From: Omphiscola glabra
Lineage: Eukaryota; Mollusca; Gastropoda; Lymnaeidae
Assembly: GCA_964017045.1 (NCBI GenBank)
Contig: OZ024809.1
Coordinates: forward strand, 13,584,307 to 13,648,306
DNA: 64,000 nucleotides
Reading direction: 5' to 3'
Below the pieces are notes generated by a model that did no database searches, was not told the origin of the DNA, and saw nothing but the letters and a program-made list of their open reading frames with translations. The position numbers and the translations under genes were made by a program. The stretch's first letter is position 1, and each line of letters starts with the position of its first letter. This document shows, in pieces, positions 34,301-46,300 of the stretch.

Positions 34301-37300
34301 GGGGGAGATTTGGAAGAAATTGTTGCTGCCACTGATCAAACACTACCGAATAGCCAAGTCCACTTTTCAAATTCGAAAATAACAATTTAGCTGATTTGAA
34401 TTATCTCATGATCTTCTCATAACCAAGAGGTAAACCTAGCTAATGACCGATAATTAATGATAATAAAACTATCTGGGGCAACGAACCACAATGAGCGTAT
34501 GCAATACGGGAAATGGTGCATAATGTCTTACATATACTTTGCTTGTGGTGTGATTGCTTCCATTTCTGGATAGCGCGCAAAATGTATTTTTTTTTAAAAA
34601 TAACGCAATAGAGTTTCGTGCGTAATATTTTCTTTTAGGAAAATGAAATCGTCTCAATTTGAAGTAAGGTGTAATAAATATTCGGTTTAAAAGTGTTTGG
34701 GACATCAGAATATTTAATATGATTCATGGGCGTGAAATTAAAAGTGTGCAGTGGCGTATCATGAGGGGAGAAGGGGTGTAGCGAAAATTGGGATTCTTAA
34801 ATGTGTGCTACTTGATTTCATGTTTTGTCTTTAAAGAAAAGTAAATTTAAAGGATTTAATAATAATAATAGGATGATGACACCTAAAAGACATGATATTT
34901 ATTAATGTAGACTAGACATAGCAACAGCAATGCGTGAACTTCCCATCTACTAAAGTTACTCTATATTCTTTTAAAATAATAATACTATTATTATTATTAA
35001 ATCCTTTACATTAAATTCGCCCTTGTGCATTTTGGGCAAACATCTTCGGATGTCTAATTGACCCACTTCCCGACAACATATCGAGGTGAAACTTGGCAAA
35101 TAGATCCGTTGCCAATGACAACACATTTGATCGAATATTCAGTTCCACATCCCAAACCCAACCCCAAAAAGTACGTTTTTTCCCCTGTGTTTCAAGGAGA
35201 AGATCAAAGAGATATTATGACACTGATTACACGAAATAAAATTCCCGTTAACCGCGCCAGACGAGATTCTTTAACAAAATAAAGGTAATAATTTCGTTTT
35301 GTTTTTTTTTCTGAAAAAATAGTTGGTGGAAATAAAACTGCTGTGTAATAGTGTTTGGGGTCATTAGAATAGTAATATAGTTCAGGGGCGTGGGAAAAAA
35401 AATTGTGGTCGTGAACCTTGAGGGGAGCAGGGGGTGATTTAGAGCACTAATGGGGATTCTGATAAAGTGCGTTACTTGTATGCATGTTTTGTAAAATGTT
35501 CAAACCCCCCACCCCCCATTGCTCGATATTAAATTATATAAAGGATTTATATGAACAACTTTATTTTTAGGGCTTATTAGTCGTCTTTTAAAATGCTTTG
35601 CGACCAAATCGAGACCGAGAAGCCAATGGCGTAACAACGGCTTGTCATTGGGGCAGTTTCCAGGGGCGCCGGCCTGCGCCATTTCAAAAGGGCGCCGCTA
35701 AATCTCTAATTTTTTAAATTTTTATTCAAATATCAAGGGCGCCAAAAATAAATTAGCCAAGGGCGTCAAAAACCCAGTTACGCCTCTGCGGGAAGCTTCT
35801 TCACATGGAAAATACCGGTGATCTTTTCACAGGGACGTAAAAATCATGACACTGGGAATCAGCTGATTTTCATTAGTTACATCCTTTCTGGCCGGACACG
35901 TTTCACTCGGCAAATTATTATTATTATTATAAGATGTTCGGTTTAAACTCCTTTGCAAATTAGGTACAAGAGACTTTTCTATTTCAAGTAATGCTCAAAC
36001 TAATAAAAAAAAAATTCAAACTAGTTTTAGAATCACACGACGGTCTCAAAAAAATTGTAGTTTAAACATTTAGTTAGAGATACAAATCGAGGGAGAGTAC
36101 TCACCTTCTACGACGGCGGTGATGTCCCCTGCCAGCCCCTGCTTGTTCACAACAAAATGAGCCTCGGCGCCCTTCAGCCCACGCGACAGACCATCACCGG
36201 ACACTACGATCTGACCGGGGTCCACCACATCTACAGTTTTGGGTGAGCCTGAAACAACAGATTTGGAAGCATCTAGTCGTAGCTGTAAGGGTTTTTTAAA
36301 ACCCATCTTTAGACATTCAGCAGAGAACACGTTTATCTTGAAAACTTCATGTACTGCTTTAACACATTTATCATTTAAGTCAGTGCTTCTCTAACTTATT
36401 AGTATGGCGGACCGGCAGGAATTTTTTTCCATTGCACCAGGGACCGGTGCACTATTTTTTTGTACTGACGGGGTAGCGAAATGAGTTTTCTTGAAAACTT
36501 CTGCGGACCGGCGGATGATGGCCCGCGGACCACCACTTTGAGTAGCACTGATTTAAGTGACATCTTCAGATAAAGCTTGAGGTCTCCTGATCGGTATGCC
36601 TTCTTCCCAAGTTTTTCTTCCCAAGTTCTTCTTCCCAAGTCCTTCTTCCCAAGTTCTTCTTCCCAAGTTCTTCCTCCCAAGTTCTTCTTCCCAAGTTCTT
36701 CCTCCCAAGTTCTTCTTCCCAAGATCTTCTTCCCAAGTTCTTCTTCCCAAGAACTTCTTCCCAAGTTCTTCTTCCCAAGTTCTTCTTCCCAAGTTCTTCT
36801 TCCCAAGTTCTTCTTTCCAAGTTCTTCTTCCCAAGTTCTTCTTCCCAAGATCTTCTTCCCAAGTTCTTCTTCCCAAGTTCTTCTTCCCAAGTTCTTCTTC
36901 TCAAGTTCTTCTTCCCAAGTTCTTCCTCCCAAGTTCTTCCTCCCAATATCTTCTTCCCAATTTCTTCTTCCCAAGTTCTTCCTCCCAAGTTCTTCTTCCC
37001 AAGTTCTTCTTCCCAAGTTCTTCTTCCCAAGTTATTCTTCCTAAGTACTTCTTCCCAAGTTCTTCTTCCCAAGTTCTTCTTCCCAAGTTCTTCTTCAGGA
37101 GCAATATTTATTTTTAAACCACTTGACCACTTTTTACCCAGTATTTCATCAAACTGTTGGGGTGCCAATGGGTGCAGTTGTTCCTTTGTTGGGGTGCCGA
37201 TGGGTGCAGTTGTTCCTTTGTTGGGGTGCCAATGGGTGCAGTTGTTCCTGTGTTGGGGTGCCAATGGGTGCAGTTGTTCCTGTGTTGGGGTGCCAATGGG

Positions 37301-40300
37301 TGCAGTTGTTCCTGTGTTGGGGTGCCGATGGGTGCAGTTGTTCCTGTGTTGGGGTGCCAATGGGTGCAGTTGTTCCTGTGTTGGGGTGCCGATGGGTGCA
37401 GTTGTTCCTTTGTTGGGGTGCCAATGTGTGCAGTTGTTCCTGTGTTGGGGTGCCAAAGGGTGCAGTTGTTCCTGTGTTGGGGTGCCAATGGGTGCAGTTG
37501 TTCCTGTGTTGGGGTGCCAATGGGTGCAGTTGTTCCTGTGTTGGGGTGCCAATGGGTGCAGTTGTTCCTGGTTTATGTAGCTAAACATGTTATTGCTTTC
37601 TCTGACCGGGACAAAACATTTCCTTGCATGTTATAGTCTGACAGACGAGAAAGTGCTTCCCCATCATCCTTCTAAGATGGTCTCAACAATACCCCATCTC
37701 CCTAATATGGTGTGAACTGTCTCACCATTCCTGGAAAATGGTCTTAACTGTCTTAACATCCCACCAAGATGGTCTCAACTGGCCCTATATCTCTCTAAGA
37801 TGGTCCAAACTGTCCCACTATTCCTCTAAGATGGTCCAAACTGTCCCACTATTCCTCTAAGATGGTCCAAACTGTCCCACTATTCCTCTAAGATGGTCCA
37901 AACTGTCCCACTATTCCTCTAAGATTGTCCAAACTGTCCCACTATCTCTCTAAGATGGTCCAAACTGTCCCACTATCTCTCTAAGATGGCCCAAACTGTC
38001 CCACTATTCCTCTAAGATGGTCTCACTCACAGTACACCATTGGACATTGGCACTCTAATTTACTGGATCATTTTATTTCACCGAGTCCCCAGAAAAACAA
38101 CAACTACAACACCACTATGACATAACATGGGAGATGACCCTACCATTTACTGTCTCCCCTCGAAGGAAGGCCTTGACCCTGTATATCCCAGAAGACTTTG
38201 GTTTGAAGACTATCTGCCGAATTTCCGCTGTGCCAGACAGCCTGACGTCATCCATCTTCCTTCCTCCGCTAAACTCAACTTCTGTCTCCAGGTCTGCGCT
38301 GCCACAGTCGCGAATGTTTACTGTTAAAGGAAAACACATTTCTGTTTTAGTGACATTATTAAAATGACATTTTTTAGTATGGTTTTCAGAAGAGCAAAAA
38401 ACAAAAACACTCACCCCTAAGTTAATACATTTAAGGCAACGATGACTACTTTAATACAGAAAAACATGTTTTTGGTTTTTGGTTACATGAGGCTGAAAGG
38501 AGAACGCCCTATTGGAAAACTCTGACAACAAAAGTCTAGTGAATCTCTGTAAGTATGAAATGTATAGCAATGAGGGCGTTTAGTCTAGTGAATCTCTGTA
38601 AGTGTAAAATGGATAGTAATGAGGACCTTTAGAGCCTCTTCCAACTTCAAATTTTCTATGTTTAATTCAAAACATTGTTTAAGGTCCAGATGTATTGAAG
38701 TTTGGCAAGGTGATGCAGAACTCATTGGTTTAATCAAATAGTTGTCACAATTTTGGGGGAAAGATGTAAATATATGATACAAATAACTTCATACGTCATT
38801 TTGTGCTAAAACAGTTCATTAGCTCCAATGGAAATCTGGATTGTTAAACATATATGTATATGAAAGACAAGAGCACACAGCAGTTTACCATTGAAAGACA
38901 CTTCCTCCCCAACAATGCCATGTTCTGGACCTGTCAGCCAGGCCTTCATGGGATCGAATGCCGTCATGCTGGTCACATTGGCCTCTTGATTTCCGACCAT
39001 CGTCTGGTAGCTCCACTTTCCTGGACGAAAATACATACATAAATCAGCCTGACATGGTTTGTTTTTGAGGTGGAACAGAAGTGGACAGAAGCTAACTGAA
39101 GTTAAGAGAAGCTAACTAAAGCTAACTGAAGCTAACTGAAGCTGACAGAAGCTAACTGAAGCTGACAGAAGCTAACAAGCTGACAGTAGCTAACTGAAGC
39201 TGACAGAAGCTAACTGAAGCTGACAGAATCTAACTGAAGCTGGCAGAATCTAACTGAAGCTGACAGAAGCTAACTGAAGCTGACAGAAGCTAACTGAAGC
39301 TGACAGTAGCTAACTGAAGCTGACAGAAGCTAACTGAAGCTGTCAGAATCTAACTGAATCTGACAGAAGCTAACTGAAGCTGACAGAAGCTAACTGAAGC
39401 TGACAGAAGCTAACTGAAGCTAGTTGAAGTTGATTGAAGTTAACTTTATAGGATTCAGCAAGACTAATAGTAATATTCATTAAATTTACCAACTGCTGAA
39501 GGCCTAAATGAGCTTTCAATGCCATCTAGGGTCGACTCCTTGTTCAAGCTGGTCAGTTCCCCATTCGGACTGGTCAGTCTTATCTCTGTAGTATCACACA
39601 GCTCAGAAGGGCAAAAAACCTGGGGATGTATGTTCACAAAATCTGAATTCATTTTACGTTTGAAGCAACACTATTGTAAAAAGATCAAAAGGACAGTCAT
39701 AAATAATTCAACATAGATGACAGACTCCAAGTTTTGCAACTTTAAGGTTACAAAAGTTATGACCAAAATTATTTTAAAAATTATTACAAAAATAATTACA
39801 ATTTTTTTTTTTACAAAAACTGTTATATTGTATGAGCTGACCTGAATTTTGTAAGGTTTTCCCACAAGGCAGGGATTTGGTTGTCCAGCAACTCTGACTT
39901 TGGTTAAATCGTGTTGGGTGGTAAATGTGATGGGGCACGCTCTGATGTCGACACCGTCGTATTGGACGTAAATCTTTGTTAAAGGAGAACAACAAATATG
40001 TGTCTTTCTTTACATTTGTAGTGTTTGGCATGCAGAGCAGTAGAGATATTTCTTGAAACCCGTAGCCGTAAATTTGTGCGATAGAAATTTATTTGAAGGA
40101 AAATTGTGCAACAGAATTTTCTTACAAATGAAATATTTAAGGGAGGGCAATGTGTTCAAACAAAATTTTGCCCAAAACAAAATTTGTTAAAATGAGAATT
40201 TATTAGTTTTTTAAAATGTTTAAAATGAGAATTGTAAAAAAAAAATAAAAAATCCCAAATTATTTAATTTTGAACAAACATCCGTTAGAAACGTAATTTC

Positions 40301-43300
40301 TAAACGAATGAACTACAATCTAACATTCTTCTTTGGTACAAATTTCCAGTAGCTTAATCTTTGAAACCCTACCCCCCCCCCCCCCCCAAAAAAAACAACA
40401 ACCCCAAAACAACTTTTATTTACATTTGAGTGTTTTCCACGCAAGGCAGTGGATACACTCCTGGATATCTTTCTGGAAACATTTTTCCTTATAAAGACAT
40501 AAACTTACTAACACACATATTATGGTGACCCCGGCCAGTACATTGGCTAACTAATTAACACACATATTCTGGTGACCCCGGCTAGTACATTGGCTAACTA
40601 ACTAACACACATATTCTGGTGAAGTCTGAGATTACTCTCTGATGACCCCGGCTAGTAAATTGTCTAGCATTTAGTCTCTCTCCGGGCGAAGGTAGGAGAA
40701 TAAAGCCTAGATATTATTCAAACAATATGGCTAGTAAAGACATAAACTAAAACAATCGAACCAACCAGATAAGCAGTTTTAGGTGTACATTAGTCCTAAA
40801 ATCGATGAGGAATTTTCTACTTGAGTTTAAGTGACGGAGTTAAAAGGCATTTCTTGTTACGATGGGAACGGTTATAAAGGGATATTCAATACGTTATTTA
40901 CAAAACTGTTGAAATATTAACTATGAAAATTTATAGATTGCTAAAACAACAATTTTGTTCGTGGATATTTGGCATGTATACTACATTATAAATTACATTA
41001 TATATTTAAAGATTTTTTCATTGTTTTTAAAATTGTGGGTATTGTTTAGGATTTTTTTAAGCATAATATAGGACAGTGGTCGGCAAATCGCGGCTCGCGA
41101 GCGGCAAACGGCTCTTTAGCGACCTGAGTGCGGCTCGGCCAGTCTGCCATAAATCGGTTTTGAACATGGTTTTTGAAAAGAAACTTGGGTGTCAAAAAAT
41201 TGTTTAATCATCCCGCTGCTGATTTTTGGCTCTTTTGACTAATGAGTTTGCCGACCACTGATATAGGACAGCAAGCATGCTGATGTTATACCATGACTTT
41301 TAAGTACAGGAGTTAGTTAAAAAAACAGTTCAAAAACTGCCCATTCAAACGCGAACATCCGGTGACAACGCACCTTGTGAAGCCCTCGCTCTTTTGGTTG
41401 AAAAGTACAAGTGGCTACTTTGTTGGACCAGCTCACTTTGCATGCAGGGGAATCCGTAGGACCCGACACCCACACTTTGACTTTGGACTCGTCCACATCA
41501 ACATCGGCTGGTTTAATTATAAAACTTGCCTGTCAAGGAAGTAAAAATTAAACGTGTGTGCTAATGTCTTATCCAATCAAAGCTCAGTAACTAACTTTTT
41601 TTTTAAAACAAACATTTTATCCTGCCACGACATGAAAATTATGTTCGATAATCACTGCTGCAAACAACTACACCCCTACCTGGTGTGTGATAATCACACC
41701 TGTACACATTCACACCTCTACCTGGTGTGTAATAATCACACCTGTACACATTCACACTCCTACCTGGTGTGTGATAATCACACCTGTACACATTCACACT
41801 CCTACCTGGTGTGTGATAATCGCACCTGTACACATTCACACCCCTACCTGGTGTGTAATAATCACACTTGTACACATTCACACCCCTACCTCATGCCCAG
41901 TAATCCCACCTGTACACAGTGAGTACCCTATATCTGATGTGGGATAATCACAACTGTACATAACCGTACGTAATGTCCAGTAATCACATGCGTCTACACG
42001 GACACACCAGTACCTGATGTCCAACAACCACTTCATGCAGGTGGCACTCCAGCTCCACCTTTTCTGACTTGTCTTTCCTCGGAGTGATTTTCTGGAACTT
42101 GCTAATGTACGCCATGACAGAAAGGTGGTCGACATGAGGATCCGTCAACTCGGACGCTGACAGCAAGGGTTCCACCCCGAGTCTTTTGGCACAGTCGAGG
42201 CCTTGAATTAAAAAAAAAAAGTATGTTTTAAGTTTATAGACAATAGTTCCCAAGTTCATAGACAATAGGTCCCAAAGTTCATTGAAAATAAGTCCCAAAG
42301 TTCATAGACAATAGGTCCCAAAGTTCATTGACAATAGGTCCCAAAGTTGATAGACAATAGATCCCAAAGTTAATTGACAATAGGTCCCAAAGTTCATTGA
42401 CAATAGGTCCCATCAATAACACGAACAATGCATGAAAAATGTATGACCTATAACGACCTAACTACAACTATGTATGGCCCATGGCACACGTATGACCTCT
42501 TTATGATCCATTTATGATCAAAGTATGATCTGTCTACAGCTTTAGTAAAATTCTATGAGTGATAAAGCTTCATAGCATACCAATAAACAAAACGAAAATT
42601 TCCCTAGACAGGAACCATTTTGAGTTTTTATTAAAATTTAATAAAGGGGTTGGTTCCTCGAAAGTCATTATTTACAATTCTATTTTTTCCCCCTTAAGTT
42701 TAAATATTGCCTTATAACGATGGCTTACCGAGCTGACAGTTGGCCAGGTGATCATTTCTATTTATGTTAGGCCAGCCAGGCACCTCCCCACCCATGGAAT
42801 GAACGAGTCCACACAGGAAGTAGCCATCATTCCAATCTGTCTGAAAAATAGTCCAAGTTTTAAGCACACTTTTTTTTAACGATAACTTAGATATAACCCG
42901 CCAAACGTTGTCAGCGGCAATGCTTGAACTTCCCTTCTACTAAAGTTCCTTAGCAAAACACGCATTCATGTAAGGATCCCAAAATGCTGTTAACTTCAGT
43001 GAATATTATTTTGCGTGTCTATTGAACACATCGTTACAGCCTTGCACTCATTCCTGCAAAAGACAATCAATTGACTGGAACAAGCTTCCGCGAGGAACAG
43101 TTGAGGCGACAACACCCAGTTCATGATACTCTCGATGAGTAACCAGTGAAATATCCTTTTCAACACCAGGCACAGAAACATTACAAATCCTCTCTACGTA
43201 CATAGGAGCCAGAATGATCAATACATTGATCGTGCCCTTAATATACATAAGAAGAGGAAGAATTATTATAATAAAATATTATGTTGTCATTGCTTCATTC

Positions 43301-46300
43301 CAATTTGCTTTGATCAATGTTCATAGAAGTAAAACAACACAAAAATCTATGGACATCAGAACGGCGCTTTATTTGCCGTATTTGTTTTAAAGAGAAGTCT
43401 TTCTGGATAGCTTATATGATTTTTATTTACTTTTGAATGTTCCTAGCATGGGTACAAACTCCGCCAAGGCCGATCCCAAGGCCGGGTACGAAAGGAGGAG
43501 GGGTGGCGTGAGGCCAGCTACCTCACCCGTAAAAACAAAATGCTACAGAAATACCAACAAAAAACAACAAAAAGAAAAACCAAATTTCAGCCCTGAGAAG
43601 AGAGGGCTCTTCTTCTTCAAGAAGAGCTTTGAAGCCTTGCAGCCAAACCCAGGCTATACTGGAAGCCTCAAAGCCGTAGATTCCCCTTTCTAAGGGAACA
43701 CACATGGGATACACCTGGAACCTATTGGAAAGGAAAGCATTGGACCGTGATGAACGGAAAAATCCTGTGGACGGCCCATGCCCCAGACGAGTAAATGGAC
43801 ATAAGAAGAAGAAGCATGGCTACAAGTTCGTGAGCTAGTTTATTCAAAAGTTGAGTTTACGGACTTTGGCATTCTAGAACTTTGTTTGGGCATTGAATCA
43901 ACCTCTGGAGTGCACTTACCGCACTTTTCCCAACACAATCAATTTACAAACATATTTAAGTTGTGGGCGCTATTTTAACCTATGTAATGAATGATAATGT
44001 TTCATATGTGAATATGCGGGTCTAGAAGATTAAGAGGACATACATTCTAAACTGACATCATATTGTTATATGGAGGGTGCAACTGTAGGCGCACCTTTTA
44101 AGTAAAATCATTAAAATATTTGCACTAAAGTAAGTTGTGTGGATACTAAAGTAAGCGTTATGCTGTGCGGATTCTATGGTAAGCGTACTGTGCAGATTCT
44201 AAAGTAAGCTTACTGTGTGGTACTAAATTGACCTTCTGTGCGGGTACTAATATAAGCTTACTGTGTGGGTATATTAAAGTAAACTTACTCTGTGGACCCT
44301 AAAGTAAGCTCACTGTGTGGATATTTAAATCTGCTTACGGTATTGATACCTAAGTAAGCTTACTGTTGTGATATACATTACTGAGATAATCTTACTGAGA
44401 GGTTGCTGATGTTCGTGGTCTTGAGCTGCTTGCACACCCAGTTGAGCGTGTTGTAGTAGCCGGGAGAGTTCCTCCGAATGAAGTAGGACAGGTAGGTCAT
44501 GGCTGACAACTCGTCCAGGTCACTGCTAGCGAAATCTTCAGGGGAGATGACCCTTGGCACGTTCAAGTGATCTTTGGCGAGCTGCATTGCATTCCGACAG
44601 TTTTGGACACTGGGGGAAATACAAGACATTCGGTGGTTTGCTTTTTATTTAAAAAAAAATTATTTTAAATCCTTTATATTAAATTCGCTTTTGTGTGTTT
44701 TAGGACGTCTAATTGACCCACATCCCGTCAACCTATCGAGCTGAGATTTGGCACATAGGCTCGTTGCCGAGGACATCAGATTCTAGTAGTTTAAGATATA
44801 TGTCTCCTTATAATAGTTGCAAACACGTGGCCGTGTTATTTAACAGGGTACATTTAGTATATTTACATTTTTATTTGACAAAAGTATTAAATGTAGCAGT
44901 GAGTACCTGTCTTTAGGCGATAGCTCCGCCCATTTGGGAGACAGTCCAGGTTTGAGGTATTCCAGTAAAGCACTGATGATGAAAGGTGATTAATATATGA
45001 AGATTATAGTTAAAAAAAAATAATAATCCACTGCTTTGGCCAGTCATAATACAACATTTATCAATGGTATCATGATGGTATTGAAGATAAATATCCAGGG
45101 TTGCATAATGCTCCATATTTAAATGAATCATTTTTGACGAGACTTTGCAGTCTTATTGAAAGGAGAAAACTTTTGTTAGAGACCGTCGATTAATTATGGT
45201 GCACATCTAGAACAAACTGGTAGAAAATAACTTGCTTCTGCTATAATAGTTTAAGTGCTTCTCCCCAAATAAATAGCTTTAACAACTGGACTCACTGCAG
45301 GGCGATTCCGTCCCGCCAGTTGGAGGTGAAGTTGGTGATGGTGAGGCCGGGCAGAGCGTTCTGGAACCACGACAGCATGAGTTTCTTGGGCGGTGCCTTG
45401 GTCTTGTTGGAGCTGATCTGGTAACGGATGATGAGGTGCCATATGAGCCCCAGGATCAGCTTCAGGTTCCCGCCAACAATGTCGTCGGTACCTGGGTTAT
45501 CGAGTGGCTACGAGTTAATTGGTTATGTTTTTTTAGGTTAAAAAATTGGAGCCTTCTTATGAACTTAGATAGACACAAAAAGCAGAAATGAAATTTTAGG
45601 TTACACTTTGAAGAGCCAAGTGGCTGTCTCGGGTCCATTAAACAAATCTCTAAAGATTAGTTAGTGCTATGATAATTATTTGCCTATCATATATGTAGGA
45701 CAATTGCAATGTTAGGTAATTAATTTCGGGGTCAGTCTTGTTTTGCTCAAAATGTTAGGTGGTTGAATCAATCGCACATGTTCAAAAACTTAAGTCCCTG
45801 TTTTGCATAATGCCATGGAGATGAAATGTGCATCACAATATGAAATGTGTGTACATAATATGAAATGTGTGTGTATACGATGAAATGTGTGTACATAAGA
45901 ATAAATGTGTGTACATAAGATGAAATGTGTGTCACAATATAAAATGTGTGTACATAAAATGACATGTGTGTAGATAAGATGAAATATGTGTGTACATAAG
46001 ATGAAATGTGTGTAGATAAGATGAAATGTGTGTGTACATAAGATGAAATGTGTGTAGATAAGATAAAATGTGTGTGTACATAAGATGAAATGTGTGTGGA
46101 TAAGATGAAATGTGTGTACATAAGATGAAATGTGTGTGTACCGAAGATGAAATGTGTGTACATAAGATGAAATGTGTGTACATAAGATGTAATGTGTGTA
46201 CACAGCTTATTCAAGAGGTTTTTGTAATATTTTAGATTTTTTATTGGACCTGGATACACTATTCCGAAATGTGTGTCACCATTTCGGATCAGAATGTAAA

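Noticed and set aside
36399..37588. Long low-complexity frames (EELGKKNLGRRTW and NNCTHWHPN types)
   Set aside because: They span the 14-bp and 32-bp arrays inside intron 12; no conserved sequence.
45251..45442. Proline/histidine-rich minus-strand frame over exon 3
   Set aside because: Wrong frame across exon 3; the CH-domain frame is the real one.
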